A stretch of DNA of 26,832 bases from a virus, in IMG/VR virus record IMGVR_UViG_3300030118_002635, positions 1-26,832 of that record; one strand, given 5' to 3'. The notes under the pieces were generated by a model. The model saw only the letters and a list, made by a program, of their open reading frames with translations, was not told where the DNA came from and searched no databases. The position numbers and the translations under genes are program-made. Shown in pieces: positions 1-5,029 of this stretch. The stretch's first letter is position 1; each line of letters opens with the position of its first letter.

Positions 1-249
1 TTAATCTTCGTACGAACAGACTTTGATCTTCGCGCCAAGTGCATCTAACCAACACGTTAACATGAAACCAGACGGCACACGTTTGTATTGCTCCCATTTG
101 TGGATTAAAGATAAGGTGCAGCCAATCTCCATTGCAAGCCTTTCTTGTGACAAGCCCAGATGTTTGCGTCTAGCTATCAGAGCATCAACAAGATCTGTGT
201 AACTTTCAGTTACTTCTGTTGCTTTTGTGTAGTTTTGAAACTGCGCCAT
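1..249 (-). CDS. Xre-type helix-turn-helix DNA-binding protein
   Basis: This 82-residue protein ends with a TAA at the very edge of the window, so it is complete. Residues about 24-62 (ALIARRKHLGLSQERLAMEI, then the recognition-helix region around SLIHKWEQ) match the Xre/Cro helix-turn-helix pattern, including the LGLSQE turn and a W-E-x-x-x-x-x-P ending. Proteins of this family bind operator DNA as repressors or Cro-like switches. It is the last visible gene of the leftward cluster, so early-gene control is a reasonable inference. No clear Shine-Dalgarno site precedes the ATG at 249, and its start lies inside the end of the upstream gene, which suggests translational coupling. The target operator is unknown. 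Confidence 0.85.
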   Translation of the reverse strand: MAQFQNYTKATEVTESYTDLVDALIARRKHLGLSQERLAMEIGCTLSLIHKWEQYKRVPSGFMLTCWLDALGAKIKVCSYED

Positions 250-487
250 TGATTTTCTTTGGTGTAACCAAACCTGTAGGCCACCGTTTAGATAATCTAT
301 CTAATGTTTGATAAACTTTCTTTGCAGTTTCATAGCTTATTTCACTACGCCCATTGACTGTTCGGTAGTAAGTAGACGTAGGTATCTTTGCTACAATAAA
401 AACTTTATGCAACGGCATGTCTACGTAACGATGTTTTTCTAGGATTTGATCCCAATAACTTTTCAACATGCCGAAGCATATGCACAT
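206..487 (-). CDS. Small probable helix-turn-helix protein
   Basis: This 93-residue protein has a central stretch (HKVFIVAKIPTSTYYRTVNG, then SYETAKKVYQTLDRL) that resembles a Cro/Xre-like DNA-binding core: a helix, the turn IPTSTYYR, then a second amphipathic helix. The C-terminal tail is basic (KPKK- and HKSNR-type residues). The ATG at 487 has no convincing ribosome-binding site; the in-frame ATG at 469 (MLKSYWDQ) is an equally good start. Its last 44 bases overlap the next leftward gene in another frame. A role as a second small transcription regulator is inferred from sequence pattern and position only. Confidence 0.65.
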   Translation of the reverse strand: MCICFGMLKSYWDQILEKHRYVDMPLHKVFIVAKIPTSTYYRTVNGRSEISYETAKKVYQTLDRLSKRWPTGLVTPKKINGAVSKLHKSNRSN

Positions 488-501
488 ATGCAGCTAGATA
501 G

Positions 502-729
502 TCAAGACTTCTTCCATGCATGTGTCTCATGTGCATCTAACCAATACATTGCATATCGTCTGCCCTGTTTGTTTGTAACCATACGTTTTTTAATACTCAT
601 ACCAGTGTCTTTTAGATCCTTGATACGTGCGGCTAATCTAAAGCAACCAAAGTTTGCAAGGGCTGATATTGCAGTGATTGTATTGCCTTGCTCAAGATGT
701 GCTTTGATTAGTTTGTTCTGTGACTCCAT
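502..729 (-). CDS. HTH_39-like winged-helix protein
   Basis: This 75-residue protein resembles the short phage helix-turn-helix family often labelled HTH_39: residues 1-40 contain IKAHLEQGNTITAISALANF followed by the signature GCFRLAARIKDLKDTG, and a short strand-rich end (MVTNKQGRRYAMYWLD) follows. Members are thought to bind DNA, but their targets are mostly unknown. The ATG at 729 has a strong GAGGAG ribosome-binding site upstream, which fixes the start. It overlaps the end of a 36-residue ORF (692-802) in another frame and precedes two other small DNA-binding candidates. Confidence 0.8.
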   Translation of the reverse strand: MESQNKLIKAHLEQGNTITAISALANFGCFRLAARIKDLKDTGMSIKKRMVTNKQGRRYAMYWLDAHETHAWKKS

Positions 730-802
730 TGTGTTTCTCCTCTAAGTATTTCCAGAACGATGCTTTGAATGCTTGGTTAAGAATTGTATCTATGTCTCGC
801 AT
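692..802 (-). CDS. Very small ORF, 36 residues, unknown
   Basis: A short reading frame starts at the ATG at 802 (MRDIDTILNQAFKASFWKYL onward) and stops at 692. The first 24 residues look like a normal amphipathic helix (LNQAFKASFWKYLEEK). A GGAAG sequence lies about eight bases before the ATG. It fills the gap between the stop of the zinc-type gene (790) and the start of the HTH_39-like gene (729), overlapping both slightly, in keeping with the tightly packed cluster. I do not recognise a family. Its short length means chance cannot be excluded. Confidence 0.45.
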   Translation of the reverse strand: MRDIDTILNQAFKASFWKYLEEKHNGVTEQTNQSTS

Positions 803-960
803 GGTATTCTTCCATCACCATTGCATTGATCGCACGTTTCAATAGTTGAACTCTCGCAACCAATGTCACGATCAAAGTTATGGGGATGCCAAACTACTTT
901 TTCTATGTCACCATCCCCTTTACATTTACTACATTCAACAGATTCCATGTCGATTAACAT
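790..960 (-). CDS. Small CxxCxGxG zinc-type protein
   Basis: This 56-residue protein (from the ATG at 960) carries two CxxCxGxG motifs, CSKCKGDGD and CDQCNGDGR, the pattern of the DnaJ cysteine-rich domain, where paired motifs bind zinc. A further cysteine sits between them (GCESS) and one lies at the end (PCET). There is no J domain, so it is not a DnaJ. I chose the ATG at 960 because it follows directly after the stop of the upstream gene; a TTG at 1020 would add 20 residues but would overlap that gene by 55 bases. Tiny CxxCxGxG proteins are common in phage early regions; partner and function are unknown. Confidence 0.7.
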   Translation of the reverse strand: MLIDMESVECSKCKGDGDIEKVVWHPHNFDRDIGCESSTIETCDQCNGDGRIPCET

Positions 961-965
961 TTGTT

Positions 966-1187
966 TTACTCTACCCAATCGTCTATCTCCTCTTGCTTTG
1001 ATTGATAGTTCTTTTCCCAAGCCTCATTAGCTTCATTCATAAACTCAACTATGTTAATATCGTCACACTCCTGCATTAAAAGTGTGCCGATCTCTTGGAT
1101 ACCTGTAGGCCAGTGAACATGAGGGCATATCTTTTCAGCTATGAACCTCAATTGATGTGGTTTGAATTGCATCTTGCTTTGAGACAT
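966..1187 (-). CDS. Hypothetical small protein
   Basis: This 73-residue protein starts at the ATG at 1187, which has a near-consensus GGAGGAA ribosome-binding site, so it is very likely translated. It is soluble and acidic toward the C-terminus (MNEANEAWEKNYQ, then KQEEIDDWVE), probably helical, with two cysteines and a CPHVHW stretch. No family is recognised. It overlaps the end of the upstream gene by about 53 bases in a different frame and is followed closely by the zinc-type protein, so it is part of the same leftward transcription unit. Confidence 0.7.
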   Translation of the reverse strand: MSQSKMQFKPHQLRFIAEKICPHVHWPTGIQEIGTLLMQECDDINIVEFMNEANEAWEKNYQSKQEEIDDWVE

Positions 1188-1323
1188 TTGTTAATTCCTC
1201 CATAGAAATAAAAAATTTTACATGAACAAAACCACCTTGCATTGATGATATTGCGTAATCATGTGGGCATGTCTTGAGCCATTGTAATAATGACTCAATG
1301 TTTTGAACTTGAACTGTAATCAT
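1135..1323 (-). CDS. Hypothetical small protein coupled to DUF932 gene
   Basis: This 62-residue protein has an alternating pattern (MITVQVQNIESLLQWLKTCP, then a GGFVHVKFFISMEEL stretch) that suggests a small alpha/beta fold. I chose the ATG at 1323 because it forms a 4-base ATGA overlap with the stop codon of the DUF932 gene, the classic translational-coupling arrangement; an upstream GTG at 1335 is less likely. No family is recognised. The C-terminal third overlaps the next gene in another frame. Confidence 0.6.
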   Translation of the reverse strand: MITVQVQNIESLLQWLKTCPHDYAISSMQGGFVHVKFFISMEELTNVSKQDAIQTTSIEVHS

Positions 1324-2162
1324 AATGCGTACCACCTGTCTGAATTCATTGCTTTGGCAATCTCATTCTCACGTAACCGACGAGCATTCTCTGGACTACC
1401 CAAGTGATCCGTATGTGTAGCCCATTCAGTCAATGTATTATATAATGCCCACTGATTGTTACCAATGTGGGCGCGGTTTTCATCCCACATGCGTAAGAGT
1501 TCTTCGCGTCTACGCATATTGAAATGTGGATTACCTAAACTGCCACGCTGTTTTACTTTGCAAAGCATATCATTGATAAACATTTCTGCTGTTTCATAAC
1601 TTATTCTGTTATCAACATATGATTTGAATAAAGTATCTGATTGTTTGAACGCTTCAAAACCTGCTAAGATTTTAGCTGATGATGCTGTAACAGATACGTT
1701 AGTCGTATGCTTTGCCCAAGTCTTAGCTACAGTATTAGGTGTAGTACAACCATTCTTACACCACAGTCTGAATGCTTCAGCCATATGTTGAAATGCCCAA
1801 CTGGTATCGTATGAATTGTAAAACTGAATACGAAATGTACATATGTCATCTACTACTGGTTCGATCTTCCAATCAGGAAAGTTAATCTCACCTCGTAGCT
1901 TACGACCACCATCAATGATGTGTATCTTTTCTTCGTATGCAGTACCAAGAGTATTAGCTACATCATCAATAGAATCCATGATGCTGTTGACTACATCACT
2001 GTGTGTAATGATCTTGTACTTGTCCCCAACACCACGACTCATGTGTTCACCAGTGTCAGTGCGTACAACCACACGATTGCCTTCAATCTTTTTACCATCA
2101 CGGTCAAAAGTTTCTTGTAGTTCTACTGGGAAATCCCAAGTAGGATTAGTAAAGTCCAACAT
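1320..2162 (-). CDS. DUF932 (phage/plasmid-like) protein
   Basis: This 280-residue protein matches the DUF932 family, found in phages and plasmids (the TIGR03299-type group). Recognisable segments are the N-terminal VVRTDTGEHMSRGVGDKYKI, the central RIQFYNSYDTSWAFQHMAEA with FRLWCKNGC, and the later helix-rich part. The biochemical function of the family is unknown; a role in DNA metabolism or early takeover is sometimes proposed from gene neighbourhood. The ATG at 2162 has an AAGGAG ribosome-binding site that overlaps the stop of the membrane-peptide gene upstream. It is the largest gene of the leftward arm. Confidence 0.9.
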   Translation of the reverse strand: MLDFTNPTWDFPVELQETFDRDGKKIEGNRVVVRTDTGEHMSRGVGDKYKIITHSDVVNSIMDSIDDVANTLGTAYEEKIHIIDGGRKLRGEINFPDWKIEPVVDDICTFRIQFYNSYDTSWAFQHMAEAFRLWCKNGCTTPNTVAKTWAKHTTNVSVTASSAKILAGFEAFKQSDTLFKSYVDNRISYETAEMFINDMLCKVKQRGSLGNPHFNMRRREELLRMWDENRAHIGNNQWALYNTLTEWATHTDHLGSPENARRLRENEIAKAMNSDRWYAL

Positions 2163-2172
2163 TGTTAACTCC

Positions 2173-2262
2173 TTATGTTAATGTTGATATAAAATAAAAT
2201 AGTAAACCAAATATGATAATAGCTTTCAATAGCTCTACCATAATATCAAATGCTTTTTTCAT
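2173..2262 (-). CDS. 29-residue single-span membrane peptide
   Basis: A short frame from the ATG at 2262 to the TAA at 2173 encodes 29 residues: a lysine-containing start (MKKAFDIMVELLK), then a hydrophobic stretch (AIIIFGLLFYFIS) long enough for one membrane span. A GAGGAG sequence lies upstream, and its stop codon merges into the AAGGAG site of the DUF932 gene, so it fits the operon as a translated unit. Small membrane peptides in phage early regions can inhibit host functions, act as holin-like proteins or regulate lysis, but nothing here distinguishes these. It is well below the length limit of ordinary gene calling. Confidence 0.65.
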   Translation of the reverse strand: MKKAFDIMVELLKAIIIFGLLFYFISTLT

Positions 2263-2327
2263 TCGCCTCGCTCCTCAGTAATGTTTGCGTCAAAGCTTGA
2301 GTGCCCTCGGGAAGTAACCCCTGCACC

Positions 2328-2401
2328 TGCGCTCCGCTTCGGTTGCCACCGCGCCATTGCGCGGAAGCGATCCGCTATGGCGGACGCACACTTTCAGCGC
2401 A
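2328..2401 (-). other. GC-rich three-way-junction-like structured element
   Basis: This segment is markedly GC-richer than its surroundings. A closing helix TGCGCT (2328-2333) / AGCGCA (2396-2401) encloses two adjacent hairpins: CGGT-TGCC-ACCG (2340-2351) and CGCCAT...ATGGCG (2352-2382) with an inner GCGGA/TCCGC stem and an AGCGA loop. It lies in the leader between the 146-residue gene and the membrane-peptide gene, so on the minus strand it would be transcribed as part of the operon messenger. It could be an RNA processing or regulatory element or a small RNA. Base pairing is seen directly; function is inference. Confidence 0.5.
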
Positions 2402-2412
2402 CTTTGTTGCAA

Positions 2413-2436
2413 AAGGGGCAGCTGTTGCTACCCCTT
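2413..2436 (-). terminator. Strong hairpin, possible leftward terminator or attenuator
   Basis: AAGGGG (2413-2418) pairs with CCCCTT (2431-2436), with a further AGC/GCT pairing inside and a TGTT loop. Read leftward, the stem ends in CCCCTTTT, a short U-run, so it could terminate or attenuate transcription just after the 146-residue gene. The U-run is only four long and partly in the stem, so termination may be partial, letting downstream early genes be transcribed. Confidence 0.45.
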
Positions 2437-2439
2437 GTC

Positions 2440-2458
2440 GGTGGCTATCTACGCCACC
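2440..2458 (-). other. Perfect 6-bp hairpin at gene end
   Basis: GGTGGC (2440-2445) and GCCACC (2453-2458) form a perfect stem with a seven-base loop. It straddles the stop codon of the 146-residue gene and sits directly beside the hairpin at 2413-2436, giving two back-to-back stems at the 3' end of that gene. It may protect messenger ends or help termination. Confidence 0.4.
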
Positions 2459-2889
2459 TTTGCTTTCAAAGCTGCTAGTCTTTCATCAGACATTTTTGCA
2501 GGTGCGGTTCTTTTAGGTGCTGGCTCCCAAGCCTTACCTGTTACTTGTTCATAAACACTGAGGTCAGCCTCATGTCTGGTTTCAAGTAACGCTAGCTCTT
2601 CTTCGATGCTATCTATAACTTTTTGCAGCCTATCAAGCTGTATTGGTGTTATTGATGAGTTAACTTGTTGAGCTAGCGTCATTGCTTCTCCATGAGCAAT
2701 AGATTCATACTGAGCTAACCTATCAGCTAACATTCTTTTCTTATAGTTAAGTGAGTTATGTGAAGTGTAACATTCATCTTTTGCAATGCTTTCGATAAAT
2801 TGTTCATTCGGTATAACATCTTGAGTACCTTGAAACCAGTCTAGAACTGCAAGTTTTCTTTCAACGAGTGTAAGTTGCTTCTTAGTCAT
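2449..2889 (-). CDS. Hypothetical helical protein, first gene of leftward arm
   Basis: This 146-residue protein starts at the ATG at 2889, preceded by AAGGAGAA at good spacing; an upstream in-frame ATG at 2943 would run into the inverted-repeat region and lacks such a site. The middle (about residues 45-115) is rich in heptad-like leucines and charged residues (RLQKVIDSIEEELALLETRH) and is probably a coiled coil. The end is proline/alanine-rich (PAPKRTAPAKMSDERLAALK). No family is recognised. As the first gene left of the divergent junction it is probably among the earliest leftward genes expressed. Confidence 0.75.
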   Translation of the reverse strand: MTKKQLTLVERKLAVLDWFQGTQDVIPNEQFIESIAKDECYTSHNSLNYKKRMLADRLAQYESIAHGEAMTLAQQVNSSITPIQLDRLQKVIDSIEEELALLETRHEADLSVYEQVTGKAWEPAPKRTAPAKMSDERLAALKAKVA

Positions 2890-2912
2890 GTGTATTCTCC
2901 TTGTTTCATTTG

Positions 2913-3110
2913 CGAGGACCATCCTCGACACAGACCTTAACAAGACAACTGGGAAAACCTGTCCACTGACAGGTTGTTATTCGCAACTTCTTCCCACACA
3001 AGTTGACCTAACCGCAACTAGACACAGCTATCACAAGAGCACTCTCGCCAGTGCAAGAGGGAAGTTGTTGCGAATGACTTTTCCCTGTTGTCAAGGTCTT
3101 TGACGAGGAT
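2913..3110. repeat. Large interrupted inverted repeat with internal hairpins
   Basis: Arms seen directly: ATCCTCG (2921-2927)/CGAGGAT (3104-3110); AGACCTT (2932-2938)/AAGGTCT (3093-3099); GACAAC (2944-2949)/GTTGTC (3087-3092); GGGAAAA (2951-2957)/TTTTCCC (3079-3085); ATTCGCAAC (2979-2987)/GTTGCGAAT (3067-3075); CTTCCC (2990-2995)/GGGAAG (3059-3064). Local hairpins branch from it: CGAGGA-CCA-TCCTCG (2913-2927, competing with the outer arm), ACCTGTC-CACT-GACAGGT (2957-2974), AGTTG/CAACT (3001-3019) and GCACT/AGTGC (3039-3054). The result is a long helix of about 40 pairs with side branches, lying between divergent leftward and rightward genes. Candidate roles are replication origin, terminase recognition site or a structured RNA. 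No coding sequence is supported here. Confidence 0.85.
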
Positions 3111-3116
3111 GACCGC

Positions 3117-3216
3117 AGCTTGGAACACGGGGAATACGCTATGATCTAAGACGCCACTGGAACGAGGAAGGAAGAAAACTTGCAGCTTCTAGACCCTTTA
3201 TAGTATGTTCCAAGCT
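3117..3216. repeat. Second inverted repeat, 11-bp perfect arms
   Basis: AGCTTGGAACA (3117-3127) and TGTTCCAAGCT (3206-3216) are perfect inverted copies separated by 78 bases. It begins six bases after the larger inverted repeat, so the two form one structured block. The enclosed sequence includes a TATGAT (3140-3145) and a TATAGT (3199-3204), which look like -10 elements, but neither has a good -35 at normal spacing. A paired regulator-binding site or part of the origin/packaging region are possible. No gene is seen in it. Confidence 0.6.
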
Positions 3217-3246
3217 TTTATAGAATGAGTTACTGCAGATGTGTCA

Positions 3247-3282
3247 TTTGTGCGTTGACAAGCCTTTACGTTGATGTGCTAA
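3247..3282 (+). promoter_or_regulatory. TTTGTGCGTTG motif, putative promoter before terS
   Basis: TTTGTGCGTTG lies at 3247-3257, about 70 bases before terS, and is shared with sites before the capsid and fibre genes. Here it runs into a TTGACA (3255-3260), followed after 16 bases by TGCTAA (3277-3282), a fair sigma-70-like pair. This copy might therefore serve host RNA polymerase as well as any phage polymerase recognising the motif. Promoter activity is inferred. Confidence 0.55.
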
Positions 3283-3324
3283 GAAAGGGGGGAACAAAGA
3301 AGGGGGGTTGATACAGGAGATAAA

Positions 3325-3714
3325 ATGACACAGGGTGCAGTAACACGTTTTAAGCGTGATCTAACAGATCGACAACGTAGATTGGTAGAAGCGTTTGTAG
3401 CAAATGGAGGCAACCTTACACAAGCTGCACATGAGGCAGGATACGCTCAAGGCAATAGCGGTAGAGTTTCAGCATACAAGGCGATGAAAACTGCACATGT
3501 GCGACAGTACTTGATGGAAGCAATGAGTGATGCGTTTGGAATGAATGCAGCTAAAGCATTAGGTAGAGTTGTGCAGTTATCATCTGGGGCTAAGTCAGAG
3601 TATGTGCAGCTTGAAGCCTCGAAGGATCTGTTAGATCGTGCAGGGTTTAAGCCTATAGATCGTTCGCAGGTGCAGGTAGCAGGGGATATTAAAGTGTCGA
3701 TTGACCTAACGTGA
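3325..3714 (+). CDS. terS: Terminase small subunit
   Basis: This 129-residue protein matches the Terminase_2 small-subunit family: residues 14-34 (LTDRQRRLVEAFVANGGNLT then QAAHEAGY) form the typical helix-turn-helix DNA-recognition start, followed by KAMKTAHVRQYLMEAM and a C-terminal segment ending VAGDIKVSIDLT. The small subunit binds the packaging start on concatemeric DNA as an oligomer and hands it to the large subunit. An AGGAG ribosome-binding site precedes the ATG. It is the first rightward gene after the structured junction, and terL lies about 1.3 kb downstream with six tiny genes between, a wider separation than usual. Confidence 0.9.
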   Translation: MTQGAVTRFKRDLTDRQRRLVEAFVANGGNLTQAAHEAGYAQGNSGRVSAYKAMKTAHVRQYLMEAMSDAFGMNAAKALGRVVQLSSGAKSEYVQLEASKDLLDRAGFKPIDRSQVQVAGDIKVSIDLT

Positions 3715-3744
3715 GGGGGGTGGGGTCAAAAACTGCTCTATGTA

Positions 3745-3776
3745 GAGTGACAGTAGTCCTACACTCACATTTTTTT
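3745..3776 (+). terminator. Possible weak intrinsic terminator after terS
   Basis: GAGTG (3745-3749) can pair with CACTC (3762-3766), with a small inner TAG/CTA pairing, followed by a run of seven T at 3770-3776. The stem is short, so read-through into the next genes is likely. A CTCTA-TG-TAGAG palindrome overlaps its left side and competes for pairing. This would lower, not end, expression of the tiny-gene cassette relative to terS. Confidence 0.35.
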
Positions 3777-3793
3777 CTAGAAAGGTACGCAAC

Positions 3794-4063
3794 ATGAGAA
3801 AGATACACAAGAGTCCGTCAGGTGGGTTGACTGCAGCAGGTAGGAAATATTTTAAACGCAAAGAAGGTGCGAATCTTAAACCTCCTGTTCGCAGTGGTAC
3901 AAATCCTCGTAGGGTTTCTTTTGCTGCTAGGTTTGCAGGGATGAAGGGTCCGATGAAAGATGAAAAGGGTAGACCTACAAGAAAAGCTCTGGCATTAAAG
4001 AAGTGGGGGTTTGGTAGTGTAGCAGCAGCTAGGTCATTTGCAGCAAGGAATAAGAAATCATGA
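3794..4063 (+). CDS. Small basic protein, DUF6321-like
   Basis: This 89-residue, strongly basic protein has the segments KSPSGGLTAAGRKYFKRKEG, SFAARFAGMKGPMKDEKGRP and ALALKKWGFGS. I associate this pattern with the DUF6321 family of marine virus proteins; the name is from memory and could be confirmed by a profile search. Function is unknown. High lysine/arginine content suggests nucleic-acid or virion-DNA binding (inference). The ATG follows an AAGG sequence. Its stop overlaps the start of the next gene as ATGA, beginning a chain of coupled tiny genes between terS and terL. Confidence 0.8.
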   Translation: MRKIHKSPSGGLTAAGRKYFKRKEGANLKPPVRSGTNPRRVSFAARFAGMKGPMKDEKGRPTRKALALKKWGFGSVAAARSFAARNKKS

Positions 4064-4233
4064 GTAAGGTTAATCAAGCAGGGGTTTACACAAAGCCTAA
4101 ATTACGTAAGAGTTTATTTCAGTCTATAAAGGCAAGGGCTACTCATGGCACTGCGGCAGGACAATGGTCTGCTCGAAAGGCTCAGTTACTTGCCAAGACT
4201 TATAAGGCTAGAGGTGGAGGCTACAAGTCGTGA
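4060..4233 (+). CDS. 57-residue basic protein
   Basis: This short gene starts at an ATG that overlaps the stop of the upstream gene (ATGA) and ends in a TGA overlapping the GTG of the next (GTGA). It encodes 57 residues, very basic, with the segment GQWSARKAQLLAKTYKARGG, a pattern I recall from small marine phage proteins. The seamless overlaps on both sides and the protein-like composition support it as real despite its length. Function unknown; being basic, it may act with its neighbours on DNA or RNA. Confidence 0.8.
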   Translation: MSKVNQAGVYTKPKLRKSLFQSIKARATHGTAAGQWSARKAQLLAKTYKARGGGYKS

Positions 4234-4469
4234 AAGCTACACAGCGATCATTATTAAACTGGGGCAAACAGAAGTGGAGAACTAAGTCTGGTAAGAAGTC
4301 TAGCGAAACTGGTGAACGCTACCTTCCTTCTAAGGCTATCGCTGCTCTTAGTGATGCTGAGTATCGCGCTACAACCAGAGCAAAACGAGAGGGTAAGGCA
4401 AAGGGTAAGCAGTTTGTGGCTCAACCGAAAAAGATTGCTAACAAGGTAAGGAGATACAGAAATGCCTAA
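4230..4469 (+). CDS. Small basic protein, DUF5872-like
   Basis: This 79-residue basic protein starts with GTG (4230) inside the stop of the gene before it. Segments LLNWGKQKWRTKSGKKSSET, GERYLPSKAIAALSDAEYRA and AQPKKIANKVRRYRN resemble the DUF5872 family (assigned from memory), which is seen in environmental phages and larger viruses. No catalytic motif is visible. The W-x-x-x-x-W-R-T-K-S-G-K start and the GERYLP motif are the conserved core as I know it. Function unknown. Confidence 0.8.
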   Translation: MKATQRSLLNWGKQKWRTKSGKKSSETGERYLPSKAIAALSDAEYRATTRAKREGKAKGKQFVAQPKKIANKVRRYRNA

Positions 4470-4590
4470 TGTTAATGGAAAGAAGTTCCCATATACAAAG
4501 AAGGGAATAGCTGCGGCTAAGAAAGCTGCGGATGAAAAGAAAAAGCCAATGAAGAAAAAGAAAACACTTATGTCAGGAAGCTATAAGTAA
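4462..4590 (+). CDS. 42-residue lysine-rich peptide
   Basis: This gene begins at the ATG at 4462, with AAGGAGA upstream at good spacing, overlaps the end of the previous gene by eight bases, and ends in a TAA that shares its last base with the next ATG (TAATG). The peptide starts MPNVNGKKFPYTKKGIAAAK and continues with a run of lysines (about a third of all residues). Such KFPYTKKGIAAAKKA peptides recur beside terminase genes in marine phages as far as I recall. Probably binds nucleic acid by charge; function unknown. Confidence 0.75.
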   Translation: MPNVNGKKFPYTKKGIAAAKKAADEKKKPMKKKKTLMSGSYK

Positions 4591-4838
4591 TGGCTTTTTA
4601 TTTGACTAGTGGTGAATTGTATACAGGCGAAACTCACGTTCTAGCAGGAACAACTTATACTGGTAAGACAAGAACCCCCGAGTCTCGCAGGTTGGTGGAA
4701 GGGCCAGAACCCAAGAGAGCCAGAAGCTCCAATGGCAGACTCAAAGGCGATGACCCTTCTACACCAGATATAAACGAAGCGTATGCAAAACCCAAGAAGA
4801 AGGCTGCGCCTAAGAGGGTAGAACTAGAGGACGAATGA
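4590..4838 (+). CDS. Hypothetical protein in terS-terL cassette
   Basis: This 82-residue protein has an N-terminal part with a near-repeat, SGELYTGETHVLAG then TTYTGKTRTPESRR, and a C-terminal half rich in proline, lysine and arginine that looks disordered (KPKKKAAPKRVELEDE). No family is recognised with confidence. It is linked to its neighbours by a TAATG junction upstream and an ATGA overlap downstream, which supports expression as part of the same coupled unit. Confidence 0.7.
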   Translation: MAFYLTSGELYTGETHVLAGTTYTGKTRTPESRRLVEGPEPKRARSSNGRLKGDDPSTPDINEAYAKPKKKAAPKRVELEDE

Positions 4839-5029
4839 GTTTTAGTCATTCTATTTCTAAGCATGACCGCGAGTTACTACGCAGAATTGTAAAGAAAGTA
4901 CACCTTCAGCATCACCCTAAAGACTTCCAGACTAACATGGAAGCTGACAAGGTTATTGATGTTATTGCCCCTGATGTGGTCGAGCGTATGCTAAAGTTTG
5001 CGGTGGATCACAAAATTGACAGACTTTAA
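4835..5029 (+). CDS. Hypothetical protein upstream of terL
   Basis: This 64-residue protein is probably all-helical (KHDRELLRRIVKKVHLQHHP then DKVIDVIAPDVVERMLKFAV). It starts in an ATGA overlap with the gene before it and its last bases overlap the start of terL in another frame. The end (APDVVERMLKFAVDHK) is the most protein-like segment. A role with the terminase, such as a packaging accessory, is suggested only by its position. Confidence 0.7.
   Translation: MSFSHSISKHDRELLRRIVKKVHLQHHPKDFQTNMEADKVIDVIAPDVVERMLKFAVDHKIDRL

Noticed and set aside
446-745. 99-residue rightward ORF
   Set aside because: It lies opposite the HTH_39-like gene, which has a strong ribosome-binding site and a recognisable family pattern; the ORF itself has no such support.
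1843-2181. 112-residue rightward ORF
   Set aside because: Antisense to the DUF932 gene and without a ribosome-binding site or family resemblance; a shadow frame.
2281-2554. Three overlapping rightward ORFs in the GC-rich island
   Set aside because: GC-rich DNA lengthens open frames by chance. They conflict with each other and with the leftward gene at 2449-2889, and none has a ribosome-binding site.
2888-3103. 71-residue rightward ORF over the large inverted repeat
   Set aside because: Its sequence is explained by the paired arms; composition is not protein-like and no ribosome-binding site precedes it.
2913-3110. Large inverted repeat as a CRISPR array, tRNA or insertion-sequence end
   Set aside because: There are no regularly spaced direct repeats, no tRNA-like acceptor and T-arm sequence, and no transposase nearby.
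3003-3224. Several sigma-70-like boxes (TTGACC at 3003, TATGAT at 3140, TATAGT at 3199)
   Set aside because: None pairs with a good partner element at 16-18 bases except the TTGACA/TGCTAA pair at 3255-3282, so no further promoters are called.
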